Source: Saccharomonospora cyanea NA-134
GTDB lineage: Bacteria; Actinomycetota; Actinomycetes; Mycobacteriales; Pseudonocardiaceae
NCBI RefSeq assembly: GCF_000244975.1
Contig: NZ_CM001440.1
Location: forward strand, 2,340,325-2,404,324
DNA length: 64,000 nt
Reading direction: 5' to 3'
Shown here: one piece after another, positions 34,188 to 49,687 of the stretch
Numbering within the stretch: position 1 is the stretch's first letter
How the letters are laid out: every line of letters starts with the position of its first letter
Made by a program: the position numbers and the translations under genes
Notes under the pieces: model-generated
Database searches by the model: none
Seen by the model: only the letters and a program-made list of their open reading frames with translations
Told to the model about the DNA's origin: nothing

Positions 34188-37100
34188 ATGAGTGAGAACA
34201 CGAAGGAATGGAGATTTCCGGCTTCCTTCGGCCAGGAACGGATCTGGCTGGCCAACCAGCTCGACCCGGCGTCGGCGGTCTACAACCTGCCGTGCCAGAT
34301 CCGCCAGGACCAGCCGCTGAGCGCGGAGCAGTGGCGGCGGGCACTCGGCCTGGTGGTGGACCGGCACGAGATCCTGCGCGCGTGCCTGGTGCTCGACGGC
34401 GATGCGCTGGTGCAGGTGGTGCGGGCCGACGTCCCGATCGAGCCCGAGGTGCACGACCTGCGTGCGCTGCCGGAGGACGAGCGGGAACAGCGGACGGCGG
34501 AGCTGGCGTTGGCCGTGGCGCGGCGGCCGATCCCGACGGACGCCGCGCCGTTGTGGCGGGCGCTGCTGTGCCGGCTGGCCGAGGACGAGTGGGTGCTCAC
34601 GTTCGTGGTGCACCACGCCGTCTTCGACGCCACGTCGGTGGTGGTGTTCGCCCGGGACCTCAACGAGGCGTGTGACGCCGTCCACCAGGGGCGTGAACCT
34701 CGGTGGACGGAGCCGGCCATCCAGTACCCGGACTACGCGGCGTGGCAACGCGGGCAGGTCGAGGCGGGTGCGCTGGCGCGGCAGCTCGACTACTGGCGTG
34801 CCCACCTGGCGGGGATGCCGTCCGTGCACACGGTGCCCACCGACCGGCCCCGCCCCGCGAAGGTCACGTTCGACGGGGACCAGGTGGACTTCGTGCTGCC
34901 CGAGGGGCTGCTGGAACGCGCCACGGACGTCGGCGGCCGTCTTTCGGCGACCCCGTTCCTGGTGTTGTTCGCCGGATACGTCGCATTGCTGTCACGGATC
35001 TCCCGTGCCGATGAGGTGGTCGTCGGCGTGCCGGTGGCGGGACGGGACCTGCCCGAGCTGGCGCCGCTGGTCGGCATGTTCGTCAACCAGCTCGCGATCC
35101 GCGTCGACTGCGGCGGCGACCCGACGTTCGCCGACCTCGTCGGCCGGGCACGGACGGCGCTGCTCGACGCGATGGACAACGGGCAGGTGCCCTTCCAGCT
35201 CGTCGCCCAGACCGTGGTCACCGAACGCGACGCCGGAGTGCAGCCGCTGTACCAGCTGGGGTTCAACTTCATCCCCGACTCGGGGCTGGAACCGATCCCC
35301 TACGCCACGGCACAGGACGACCTCACCGTCGACCTGACCCGCGACAGGGGACGGCTGCTGTACCGCACCGACCTGTTCGACCGCGCGACCGCCGAGTCGC
35401 TGGTCCAGCGCTACCTGCGGGTGCTGTCAGCCGCGCTCGACGACCCGCGGCTGACGTTGTCCGACCTGCCGTTGCTGTCGGAGACCGAACGCGAGCGGGT
35501 ACTGCACACGTGGAACGACACGACCGAACCGTATCCGGACACCGCCACCGTGCACGGGCTCGTCGAGCAGCGGGCACGGTCCACTCCGGACGCTGTCGCC
35601 GTCGATTTCGGCGGACGGAAGCTGACGTACGCCGGGCTCAACGCGGCGGCCAACCGGGTCGCACACCGACTGCGCGGGCTCGGCGCGGCTCCGGGCACGG
35701 TGGTCGGGGTGTGCGCCCCGAACTCGGCGGACCTGCTCGTCGGGCTGCTGGGCGTGCTCAAGAGCGGGGCGGCCTACGTGCCGCTCGACCCCGACCATCC
35801 CGCCGAGCGGAAGGCCCTGATCGCGGCCGACGCGGCGGTGTGTGCGGTACTCACCTCCGGCACCGTCGAGCTGCCTCCCGCCTGGGCGGCGTCCGGCCCG
35901 GCGGGCCAGGACGGGCCCACCGTCCTCGCCCTCGACGACCCCGGTCAGTGGGCGGAGCTGCCGGAGCACGACCCTCCGCCGACGGCACAGGCCGGGGACC
36001 TCGCCTACGTCCTCTACACGTCCGGTTCCACAGGACGGCCCAAGGGCGTTCAGGTCGAACACCGCGCCGTGGTCGCCTACCTGTCGTGGGCGTGCCGGCA
36101 GTACCCGAGCCTGTCCGGCCGGGCCCTGCTGCACACGTCCGCGTCGTTCGACCTGACCGTGACCACGCTGTTCGGCCCACTGCTGGCGGGAGGGACGATC
36201 GTGGACGCGGCGGCGGGGCGGCCGACGTTCGTCAAGGCCACTCCCACCCATCTCGCGCTGCTGTCCGAGGAGGAGTTCCCCTCCGGTGACCTGGTGCTCG
36301 GCGGTGAGGCGCTGACCGGTGACGCCGTCGCCGCGTGGCGACAGCGGTATCCGGACACGACGATCACCAACGAGTACGGTCCCACCGAGGCGACGGTGGG
36401 GTGTGTGGCGGCGCGGTTCACCCCGGGTGAGCCCCTCCCTCCCGGACCGGTGAGCATCGGCAGGCCGATGCCGAACGTGCGCGTCTACGTGCTCGACGAG
36501 CGACTGCGTCCGGTGCCGCCCGGTGTGGTGGGTCTGCTGTACGTCGCGGGCCCTCAGCTCGCGCGCGGTTATCTCGGTCGCCCCGAGTCGACCGTCGAAC
36601 GCTTCCCCGAGCTGGAGGTGGCGGGAGGGCGGGTCTACGCCACCGGTGACCTGGCGCGGTGGCGGATCGACGGAACCCTCGACTACCTCGGCCGTGGCGA
36701 CGACCAGATCGCTCTGCGGGGCTACCGCATCGAGCCCGGTGAGGTCGAAGCCGCCCTGCGCACGCTGCCGGGCGTGAGGGAGGCGGCCGTGGCGGTCCGC
36801 GACGGCAACCTTGTCGGCTATCTCGTCGGACCCCCGGCCGCAGACCCCGACGGTGTGGCCGCGTGGAGCTCGGCACTGCGGAGGGCGCTGCCGGACTACC
36901 TGGTGCCCACCGGCTACGTCGTGCTGGACGCCCTGCCCGTGGCTCCCAGCGGCAAGCTCGACCGGGCCGCCCTGCCCGCACCCGAGCGTGGCGGCGGGCA
37001 ACCGTTCGTCGCGCCCCGCACAGCGGCCGAGGAACTGGTGGCCGAGCTGTTCACCGACGTGCTCGGCGTGGACCGGGTCGGGGCGCACGACGACTTCTTC

Positions 37101-37312
37101 GCCCTCGGCGGCAACTCGCTGTCGGCGATGCGGCTGCTCGCGCGCCTGACGCAGCAGACCGCCGTCGAACTGGGGGTGCGCGAGCTGTTCTCGCTGTCCA
37201 CGGTGGCGGGACTCGCCGCCGAGGTGGAACAGCGGATGCTCGCCGCTCTCGACGAGCTCAGTGACGAGGAGGTCCAGCGGTTGCTGGCCGAAGAGCAGAG
37301 AAACGAGCGCGC

Positions 37313-37316
<4 letters not shown>
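34188..37316 (+). CDS. NRPS module C-A-PCP predicted to incorporate asparagine
   Basis: ATG 7 bp after the PKS stop; 1042 residues. The condensation domain carries HHAVFDA (~142), where the usual Gly after Asp is Ala. Adenylation: LYTSGSTGRPKG (~609), SFDLTVTTLF (~653), NEYGPTEATVG (~728), YATGDLARW (~817), SGKLDRAAL (~921). The pocket residues I read are D-L-T-K-V-G-E-V-G-K. This differs at one conservative place from the known Asn code DLTKLGEVGK, so L-Asn is predicted. Carrier LGGNSLSAMR (~974). The acidic C-terminal tail (LDELSDEEVQRLLAEE) is a likely docking helix. No epimerase. Confidence 0.88.
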
Positions 37317-42864
<5,548 letters not shown>

Positions 42865-42868
<4 letters not shown>

Positions 42869-44184
42869 GTCGGAGCACGGCCGACTGGTCACGCACGGCA
42901 CTGCTGGTGCGGGAGTCACGCGGGCACTGGGTCGGTGAGGCCGCGGCCGCCGTCCACGCGGCCGGGTTGCGGGCGGTGCTGCTCGCACCTCCCATGCCGG
43001 AGGAGGAGGCGGCCGCGCTGTCCGAGGTGGTCGACGGAGTCGTCGCGGTCGACGACGTCCATGATCTCGGCACACTCCTCGTCGCCGTGCACGAGACGAC
43101 CGGTGGGGCGCGGCCCGCCGGGATGATGACCGGCTCGGACGGACTCGTCGCCGTGGTCGCCCAGGCAGCGGAAGCGCTGGGCGTGGCTCGGTGCTCCGCC
43201 GAGGTGTTCACCGTCGCCCGCAACAAACACGCCGTACGCCGGGTGCTGACCGAGGCCGGGCTGCCCGGCCCACGGTTCGCGCTGATCGGCGACGCGGAGG
43301 AGGCCACCGCCGTCGCCGATCACGTGGGGCTACCGGCGATCGTCAAACCCGTCAACGGCGCGGGCAGCAACCTCGTGCGCACCGTGACCACGGTGACCGA
43401 ACTCGCCGACGCCTACCGGCTGCTGGCGACCCGGCTGCCGGAGTCGACCGACCCGCGCTACCACCGCTCGGTCTCCGGCCGCGCCGGGGAACCGGAGCTC
43501 GACCCCACCCGTGTCTTTTTGGTGGAGGGCTTGCTGCGCGGGCCGGAGTACGCGATCGACGTGCTGGTGCGCGACGGTGAGGTGGAACCGGTCGAACTGC
43601 TGGACAAACCGCTGATCGACGAACACAAGTTCGAGCTGGCACTGTCCTGCCCGCCGCTCGGGCTGACCACCGAGCGCGCGAAGGTGGTGACCGACGCGGT
43701 GTGCGAGGCGATCCGGGCACTCGGCCTGGACAACACCGTCGCGCACGTCGAGGTGATCGACGACGAGGTCGCCGGGCCGACGATCGTGGAGATCAACGCG
43801 GGCCGCCCGGCCGGGTCGATCATGCCGCTGCTGGCGAAACTGCGCACGGGCGTCGACGTGTTCGCCGAGGCGACCTCGCTCGCTCTCGGCACGCCACCCC
43901 CGAAGCGGGAGGCGCCGTCGCTGCCCATCCAGCTCGGCATGCTGATCCTCTACCCGCGAGAGAGTGGACGGCTCGTGGCCGTCCACGGTGTCGACGAGGT
44001 CGCGGAACTTCCCGAGGTCATCGACGTCGTCACCACCCTCACCCCCGGCGAACTGGTCAACGACGACCAGGAGGTGTACGGCGTGAACCTCGTGGTCGCC
44101 GGGTTCACCGACCACGACGACCTGGCCACCCTGTACGACGAGGCGGCGAAGAAGGTCCGGTTCGAACTGGAGGAGACCTCGTGA
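42865..44184 (+). CDS. ATP-grasp ligase 1
   Basis: ATG overlapping the NRPS-MFS stop by 4 bp; 439 residues. An N-terminal Rossmann-like domain is followed by the ATP-grasp fold: AIVKPVNGAGSNLVRTV (phosphate-binding loop), FLVEGLLRGPEYAIDVLV and a metal-binding TIVEINAGRP. The C-terminal ~100 residues form the lid domain seen in L-amino-acid ligases and carnosine-synthase-like enzymes. These enzymes activate a carboxylate as acyl phosphate and join it to an amine. In this cluster it probably adds an amino acid to, or activates, the NRPS product. It is a tandem paralogue of the next gene. Confidence 0.88.
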
Positions 44185-45485
44185 ACGAGGCGGGGAGAAC
44201 GGTGTTCGTGCTCCGGGAGACCCCCGCGCACTGGCTTTCGAGCGTGGTCGACGCCGCGCACACGCTCGGTCTGCGCGCAGCGGTGGTCACACCCGCCGTG
44301 GCCGAACACGAGCACGCCGACCTGGCCGGGTTGGCCGACGACGTGTGTGTGATCGCCGACATCCGCGATGCCGAGGAGGTGGCCGGACGGATCCGCGCGG
44401 CCACGGGCGGGGCGAGGCCCGCGGGCGTGCTCACCGCGGCGGAGGACATCATCGCCACGGCCGCCCGCGCCGCGGAACTGCTCGGCGTGGGCCGGTGCCC
44501 GGCCGACGTGCTTCGCCTGGCCCACAACAAGTTCGCGGTGCGGCAGCTCCTGGCTGAGGCCGGCCTGCCCGGTCCTCGGCACGCGCTCGTCTCCGAGACC
44601 TCGGAAGCCACCGCGGTAGCGGAGTCGGTCGGGCTGCCCGCAGTGGTGAAACCGGTCAACGGCGCGGCGAGCACCCTGGTGCGGACCGTACGGTCGACCG
44701 ACGAGCTCGCGCAGGCATGCGCGCTGCTGGCGCGACGCCTGCCGGAAGCACCAGACGCGCGTTATCACCGGCCGGTGGCCGACCGCGCGGGCGGCTCGCT
44801 CGACCCACGACGGGTCTTCCTCGTCGAGGGTCTACTGCGTGGACCGGAGTACATGGTCGACGTGGTGGTTTCCGACGGCGTCGCCGAGCCTGTGGCCATC
44901 GTGGACAAACCGCTCATCGACGAGCGCGCCTTCGAGCTGGCGATGGCCTGCCCACCGCTGACGCTGTCCGGCGAGCGCGCCGAGGCGATCACCGACGTCG
45001 TCGTGCGTTCGGTACTCGCGCTGGACCTGGACAACACCGTCGCACACGTCGAGGTCATCGACGACGAGGTCGCCGGGCCGACGATCGTGGAGATCAACGC
45101 CGGCCGTCCCGTGGGAGGCGCGACCGCGGAACTGATCAAGCTGCACACCGGCGTCGACATGTTCGCCGAGTTCGTGGCGGCGGCAGCCGGCCTGCCGCGC
45201 CCGGCGCCTGCCGGGAACCGGATTCCCGTGCCGCTGGGCGAGCTGATCGTCTACCCGCCTGGTGGTGGACGGTTGGTGGCGATCCACGGCCTCGACGCCG
45301 TGCGGGAGCTGCCTGAAGTGATCAGCATCGTCACCACGGTGTCGCCGGGACAGGTCTTGAGCGGCGAGCAGGAGGTCTACGCGGTGAACGTGTTCGTCGC
45401 CGGATTCACCGACCACGACGAACTCGCCGCACTGTACGACGAGGTGACGAAACTGGTCCGTATCGAACTGGAACCGCTGGACTGA
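44181..45485 (+). CDS. ATP-grasp ligase 2
   Basis: GTG overlapping the previous stop by 4 bp; 434 residues, collinear with ligase 1. Motifs: AVVKPVNGAASTLVRTV, FLVEGLLRGPEYMVDVVV and TIVEINAGRPVGG. About 79 bp around the DNTVAHVEVIDDEVAG segment differ from ligase 1 at only three silent positions, so the pair arose by duplication, with recent gene conversion of the active site. The glycine loop differs (GAAST against GAGSN), as do parts of the C-terminal domain. They may therefore take different substrates or act in sequence. It is the last gene of the cluster before a terminator. Confidence 0.88.
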   Translation: MNEAGRTVFVLRETPAHWLSSVVDAAHTLGLRAAVVTPAVAEHEHADLAGLADDVCVIADIRDAEEVAGRIRAATGGARPAGVLTAAEDIIATAARAAELLGVGRCPADVLRLAHNKFAVRQLLAEAGLPGPRHALVSETSEATAVAESVGLPAVVKPVNGAASTLVRTVRSTDELAQACALLARRLPEAPDARYHRPVADRAGGSLDPRRVFLVEGLLRGPEYMVDVVVSDGVAEPVAIVDKPLIDERAFELAMACPPLTLSGERAEAITDVVVRSVLALDLDNTVAHVEVIDDEVAGPTIVEINAGRPVGGATAELIKLHTGVDMFAEFVAAAAGLPRPAPAGNRIPVPLGELIVYPPGGGRLVAIHGLDAVRELPEVISIVTTVSPGQVLSGEQEVYAVNVFVAGFTDHDELAALYDEVTKLVRIELEPLD

Positions 45486-45489
45486 GGGT

Positions 45490-45530
45490 CCGTCGGGGCC
45501 GCGCCGATCGCCGGTACTGCGGCCCGACGG
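45490..45530 (+). terminator. hairpin after the biosynthetic cluster
   Basis: CCGTCGGGGCCGC (45490-45502) pairs with GCGGCCCGACGG (45519-45530), with one bulged G and a 16-nt loop. It starts 5 bp after the stop of the second ATP-grasp gene. Confidence 0.68.
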
Positions 45531-45600
45531 CGGCCCGCGAACGATCGAATCCCATACTGCGCTGAAGGCTGTGCCGTGTCGCCGGAACGCTTGCCGAGTT

Positions 45601-45640
45601 CTATCGTTTTTCGATAGATTCTCATCGTTGTTCGATCGAT
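45601..45640 (+). promoter_or_regulatory. operator region of the DUF2975/HTH pair
   Basis: CTATCGTTTTTCGATAG (45601-45617) is a perfect 6-bp inverted repeat around T5. A related ATCGTTGTTCGAT follows at 45624-45636, just before GGAGGGG and the ATG at 45650. TATCG-N5-CGATA sites are what I would expect for the YozG-like repressor encoded two genes downstream. Confidence 0.6.
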
Positions 45641-45649
45641 GGAGGGGCG

Positions 45650-46165
45650 ATGGGAAAACTGATGGTGCCCGCGCTGCGTGCCGTACTCGCGGTACTGCTC
45701 GCGGGATCGGTGTTCGTGCAGACAGTGCTCGTGCCGCTGTTGGCAGTCGATCTGGAGCAGCTCGCCCCGAGCCTGTCGTACCTGCGTGTCCCGGTGGTCG
45801 TGCTCGTACTTCTGGGCGTGGTCGCGGTGCAGGTCGTCCTGGTCTGCGTGTGGCGGCTGGTGTCGATGGTGCGACGCGGAACCGTGTTCTCCCACGGGGC
45901 CTTCCGCTACGTGCACGTCGTCATCGGCGCGATCGTGGTGGCCGCTCTCCTGCTGTTCGCGCTGACGGCCGTCCTCGCGTCGGCGAACCACCACGTGCCG
46001 GGTGACGCCGTCGCCCCAGGAATGATCTTGTTGTTGTGCGGGGGTGTCGTGGCGGTACTGGGCGTTGCCCTCATCGTGCTCGTACTCCGGATGCTGCTCG
46101 CCCAGGCCGTCGCACGCGAGGCCGAGGCGGGCCGGATGCGGGCCGAGTTGGCAGGGGTGATCTGA
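45650..46165 (+). CDS. DUF2975 membrane protein
   Basis: ATG 45650 after GGAGGGG; 171 residues with four membrane helices: ~8-30, 43-65 (VVVLVLLGVVAVQVVLVCVW), 82-105 and 122-148. The short cytoplasmic loop MVRRGTVFSHGAFRYVHVV is the most characteristic part of DUF2975 proteins. These form a two-gene unit with a small YozG-like repressor. Their role is unclear; membrane stress sensing has been proposed. The gene is translationally coupled to the regulator by TGATG. Confidence 0.82.
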   Translation: MGKLMVPALRAVLAVLLAGSVFVQTVLVPLLAVDLEQLAPSLSYLRVPVVVLVLLGVVAVQVVLVCVWRLVSMVRRGTVFSHGAFRYVHVVIGAIVVAALLLFALTAVLASANHHVPGDAVAPGMILLLCGGVVAVLGVALIVLVLRMLLAQAVAREAEAGRMRAELAGVI

Positions 46166-46467
46166 TGCCGATCTCCGTGGACATCGACGTGATGCTGGCC
46201 AGGCGGAAGATGTCCGTGGGCGAGCTCGCCGACCGTGTCGGGATCACACCCGCCAACCTGGCCGTGCTCAAGAACGGCCGTGCCAAGGCGGTGCGCTTCT
46301 CGACGCTCGCCGCGCTCTGCGAGGCACTCGAATGCCAGCCGGGAGACCTGCTGCGCTGGGTGGCCGAAGACACCGAAGACACCGAGGGCGCCGCTGACAC
46401 CGCTGACGGGCGCCGCTGGTCCCCGGCGACCGGTGTCGACGCCGAGGCGTCCGCCCCCACCAGGTGA
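46165..46467 (+). CDS. YozG-like small HTH regulator (XRE/Cro-CI)
   Basis: The ATG shares a base with the preceding stop; 100 residues. The helix-turn-helix is DVMLARRKMSVGELADRVG then ITPANLAVLKNGRAKAVRFS, ending at CEALECQPGDLLRW, the normal full length of a YozG-type protein (~65 residues). The extra ~35 C-terminal residues (EDTEDTEGAADTAD and beyond) are low-complexity and probably disordered. It most likely binds the inverted repeat at 45601 and represses the two-gene unit. Confidence 0.85.
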   Translation: MPISVDIDVMLARRKMSVGELADRVGITPANLAVLKNGRAKAVRFSTLAALCEALECQPGDLLRWVAEDTEDTEGAADTADGRRWSPATGVDAEASAPTR

Positions 46468-46719
46468 GCGTTCCCCCGAAGTGGACCGGTGTGCAGTGGG
46501 AGGGTGACGGGGCGGCCGCTGGATTCGGTTCCTCGGACGCGGTGACTGGGAACCAGCCGCGCGGGCCCGGCCGATCACCGCGTTCCGGCCCTGTCGGCCG
46601 GAACGTCATCGCAAGCCTCGACGGGATCGGATGCGGCCTCACCACGCCAGTCCAGTCAGGACTTCGGTATCGGACACCGCTTGTTTGTCGGGCGCAGGGT
46701 GACCGCGGTGGCATGAGAC

Positions 46720-47658
46720 GTGGCCATGGGGTTGATCCGCGCGCTGTTGTGCAGGGGGTTCCATGGCCACCGGTCGGTGTCTGCTGCGTTGCGCACGTTG
46801 ACGTTGATGTTGGTCGCGGTGGTCACGGCCGGGCTGATCGTCGCGTTGCCGTGGGGCAACGGTGTCGGCCTGGCCGAAGGCGAGATCCCCGAGCAGGAGT
46901 GGGGCACCGCAGCAGGCCGCAGCCATTTGGCGTCAGCGACCTCGACCGCCGCGACGGTCGAGGTCGGCAAACACACCTCGAAGCCTGCCGACGGAGCTTC
47001 GCCCCGAGGCCGGTCTCAAGGTCGAGGTGACACCGGTCGGTGTGAAGGAAGCCATCGTTCTGAAGTCACCGGATGCTCCTACTACCTGGGACTTTCCCCT
47101 GTGGTTGGAGGGACTGAACGCCGAGCTGAGCGACGGCGCCGTGGTGCTGCGGGATGCGGACGGCACGGTGCAGAGTGTGATTCCGCCGGGCTTCACGGAG
47201 GACTTGAACCCTATGTGGGGTCGGGGATCAAGGTCGCCTCGGATGGGCAGGGGGAGTACACCTACACGCCGGGTGGGTTGCCGTTGGGGGTGGTCAGGGT
47301 GGTGTGTTGGCGGGGTCGCGGTCGTTCAGTCCGTTCGGGGAGCGGCAGGCCGAGGCGGGAACGCAGCCGGCGTCGGGTTTCCAGCACCAGTACACCGACC
47401 CGGCAAGTGGCAACGTGAACATGGGTGCGCGGTGGTATCAGAATGAAGCAGAATGGCTGGCAGGGCGATCCGGTATCCGTGGCGAAGATCGGTGATGATC
47501 TGTACGTCTTGGACGGTCACCACCGTGTTGCCGCGGCGAAGCGTGTAAGGATTGACGTGCCGTATCGTTTACTTTCGGATGCTGACATTCGTGCCAGGTA
47601 TCCTGGAGGAATGATGACATTACAACTGCTTGGGCTGAGGTGGGGACGGACCGTCTAG
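46720..47658 (+). pseudogene. degenerate Rhs polymorphic toxin: N-terminus, core end and ParB-like toxin tip
   Basis: Frame 1 from GTG 46720 encodes a signal-anchor (TLTLMLVAVVTAGLIVALP) and EQEWGTAAGRSHLA. At about 46980 the reading moves to frame 2: a GVKEAIVLKSPDAPTTWDF segment, then VVLRDADGTVQSVIPPGFTE. Both are standard N-terminal parts of actinobacterial Rhs proteins. From 47304, frame 3 gives SPFGERQAEAG and YTDPASGNVNMGARWY, the Rhs core-associated end, so well over a thousand residues of repeat core are missing. Frame 1 then encodes GWQGDPVSVAKIGDDLYVLD and GHHRVAAAKR, a ParB-like nuclease toxin domain. At least three frameshifts make it non-functional as a whole. The tip could still be a cassette donor. 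Confidence 0.8.
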
Positions 47659-47680
47659 TGAATAAGTACAAGAGACCGGG

Positions 47681-48091
47681 GTGTCGATGACAAGCCAGCC
47701 TTTGAGGGAAGTCGAGGCGTACTTGCAGGCCCTTTCCCGGGTGCGCAGCGCTGTTCAGCGCTTCCACCCGGGTGGTCAGGGGCTGGCTAGCATCCTCTAC
47801 CTGTATCGGTCGCGAGCTCTGGAGAAAGCCGGGCTCATCCAGGAAGGTATTGAATACAACGTTCACGGTTTTGGATGTCTTTTCATTGAGTCCAGCGGCG
47901 CCGAGATTGACATGGACTTTCTGGAGGAAGGGACGGAAATATTTGATGCCTGGAGGATTAGAAGGCTTTCGGTGAGCCTCGACGAGGAACCCTTGGAAAG
48001 CTTGGACGAAATCGTTGCCGAGTGCAGGAATTTGGTCTCTCTGGGGCGTTTGCTTGAGCCGCGCAGCGGATGGTTCTCGACAGTTGAGTAA
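47681..48091 (+). CDS. DUF6896-like protein, probable immunity to the ParB-like toxin
   Basis: GTG 47681 or ATG 47687; 134-136 residues, beginning 22 bp after the toxin tip, where the cognate immunity gene belongs. The core EGIEYNVHGFGCLFIESSG and AEIDMDFLEEGTEIFDAW resembles DUF6896 domains (a YHGxGC turn followed by a VDFDF strand). It is acidic and soluble. The frame is intact although the toxin is decayed, as expected if immunity is kept under selection for protection against siblings. The family call is moderate. Confidence 0.62.
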   Translation: MSMTSQPLREVEAYLQALSRVRSAVQRFHPGGQGLASILYLYRSRALEKAGLIQEGIEYNVHGFGCLFIESSGAEIDMDFLEEGTEIFDAWRIRRLSVSLDEEPLESLDEIVAECRNLVSLGRLLEPRSGWFSTVE

Positions 48092-48410
48092 CGCCATCCC
48101 TTGGTTGGCCTGAAGGCCAATTCCATTCCTTTCGGGTGTCGAAGTGAAATGACGAGGCCATTCTTCTTGTAGCTCTTGGAGAGGGACTCGTGGTGCCTTG
48201 AGGGCAATGCTGACGGCAGCGTCAGCAGACAGCGGCTGCCGCAGGCGGGGCGTCACGGCCGTCCTGGCCACTGAGGGCGTGCTCCAGGGCTTCGCTGGCG
48301 TCACGCTGGAGTCGGAGTCATACGTGGGCGTAGCCGCCGGGCGCCGGAGGTGGCCGACCGCACCTAAACGGCGATCTACGGCGCGGCGGCGATTGGCAGA
48401 GTTGCCTTTA
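48092..48410 (+). other. 319-bp stretch without a convincing gene
   Basis: Neither strand shows a recognisable domain. The long open minus-strand frame across it has no family resemblance and is probably chance. It ends where the repeat shared with the 0.9-kb region begins. Confidence 0.45.
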
Positions 48411-48977
48411 TGGCGGGGCGAAGGCATGGTGGAAAGGTCAGGAAAGGAGTATTGGCAAGCGCCAAGCTCTACTGCATGCGAGACGAGGTGAATGGAAAGC
48501 GAGCTACGACCTTGCGGTTTGGCAAGGGGATGTGCCGTCCAGTGATCGTGAAGCAGCTGGGGTGCATAACCGCCTGTACGACGATTATCTCGATGGCGAT
48601 GAGCTGTTTCCGGTGGTAAGTGTCGTCGCTGACTTTCTGGCCGCCCTCACTGAGCGCTGGCCTGATAGGGATACCGGAGACGATACGCCCTGGGTTGCAA
48701 CGCCACTTTCCGGTGGGCAAGTGGGCCATGCGTTTACATTGCGCTTGCGTGGAATGGAGCAGATGTGACGTCTGCCTATGTGGCGCAGGTTTCAAACGGA
48801 TTTGGATTGAACTGTTTCGACCCTCAGGTAAAATCCGCTTCGGAAGGGTTGGATCCGATTTTCTTCGGAGTTTTCCGAAAGTCCACTGTCGGAGTTGACT
48901 ATCGGTCGCGTGAAATGTCGGCATCGGATAGGAAAGCAGATGGACGAAGTGGTGATGTTGGGTGGCTAAGCCGCTGA
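48411..48977 (+). pseudogene. frame-broken hypothetical immunity-type gene (repeat copy B)
   Basis: One frame gives GEWKASYDLAVWQGDVPSSD, then RLYDDYLDGDELFPVV and ADFLAALTERWPD, to a stop at 48766-48768. The overlapping frame from GTG 48765 continues with TSAYVAQVSNGFGLNCFDPQ. Relatives I recall read through from SYDLAVWEG to a GLVCFDPQ-like end in a single frame, so this copy has a frameshift near 48765 and no good start. The first ~120 bp match the fragment at 0.9 kb. If the GTG at 48532 is used, a short N-terminally truncated product is possible. Confidence 0.55.
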
Positions 48978-49573
48978 CTGCCCCGGCCGTGTTGCGTGCG
49001 GCTATGGAGCTCGGTGCTGTCCCTGCCGGGGCTGACATGTCGCGAAGGGGAGATGTGCGCTGGGAGGCTCATGGGCTGGCATACCTGGGGTGGATCTCCA
49101 AAGAGGCTGCGGGGACGCTGGCCTGGCACTTGAACGTGGGTGACGCCAAGTTTGGCCCGGCCCTGGAGAAGTACGGGAGCATGTCCGTTCCGATTCGCAG
49201 CTCAAGTAACGAAGTGCCATGGCCGCAGACGGTCGACAGATCGCTGGAGGTGTTTCTTCGGGAAGGGTTGGGGCGAGCGACTCAGTTCGTAGCTAATCGC
49301 ACCGAACTGTGTTTGCTGCTTTCTTCTTACGAAGATGTGCAGCGAGGTGAACTCTATGCCTGGCTTCCTGTAGCCAACTATCCGGCTCGCCTCGTGCAGG
49401 CCCTGGTGCTGGCGCGTGACATTGGTTCCCCTGGTCTGGAGCCCTGGATTCAGGGGTGCCTGGAACAAGGCTCGCTTCGGCTTTCAACCGGAAGGTCTAT
49501 GGACGTTCTGGCGTCAGCCAAGGGATGGGCGAGCAGATATTCGAGCGCACTGGGGTTCGACATCATGGTTTGA
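48962..49573 (+). CDS. hypothetical protein, 203 aa
   Basis: GTG 48962, no clear ribosome site. The protein is soluble and mixed helical: PLTAPAVLRAAMELGAVP, a Trp-rich middle (AYLGWISKEAAGTLAWHLN), and a helical C-terminal half (YPARLVQALVLARDIG). The reading frame has good codon periodicity and is followed by a hairpin, so it is likely real. I do not recognise the family. Its place between a ParB-toxin/immunity pair and an Imm52 gene suggests another immunity or accessory cassette. Confidence 0.5.
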   Translation: MAKPLTAPAVLRAAMELGAVPAGADMSRRGDVRWEAHGLAYLGWISKEAAGTLAWHLNVGDAKFGPALEKYGSMSVPIRSSSNEVPWPQTVDRSLEVFLREGLGRATQFVANRTELCLLLSSYEDVQRGELYAWLPVANYPARLVQALVLARDIGSPGLEPWIQGCLEQGSLRLSTGRSMDVLASAKGWASRYSSALGFDIMV

Positions 49574-49632
49574 TCGAGCATAGAGGGGCGCAACCTGAGA
49601 GTTCGCTCCGTGAGTTACGCCTCCCTGAAATA

Positions 49633-49667
49633 GAAGCCCCGCCGAAGAGGTTCCTCGGCGGGGCTTC
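49633..49667. terminator. 13-bp-stem hairpin, possibly bidirectional
   Basis: GAAGCCCCGCCGA (49633-49645) pairs with TCGGCGGGGCTTC (49655-49667) around a 9-nt loop. It lies between the plus-strand hypothetical gene and the 3' end of the minus-strand integrase remnant, and could serve both. Confidence 0.8.
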
Positions 49668-49687
49668 TCTGGCGTTTGGTAGCAACG

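Noticed and set aside
47438-48427. A 329-codon minus-strand open frame opposite the DUF6896-like gene
   Set aside because: It shows no domain, lies antisense to a gene with family resemblance, and has poor codon structure. Considered chance.
49633-49667. Integration site (att) or tRNA 3' end next to the integrase stump
   Set aside because: The perfect GC hairpin is better explained as a terminator. No tRNA cloverleaf or direct repeat of the core is visible in the window.
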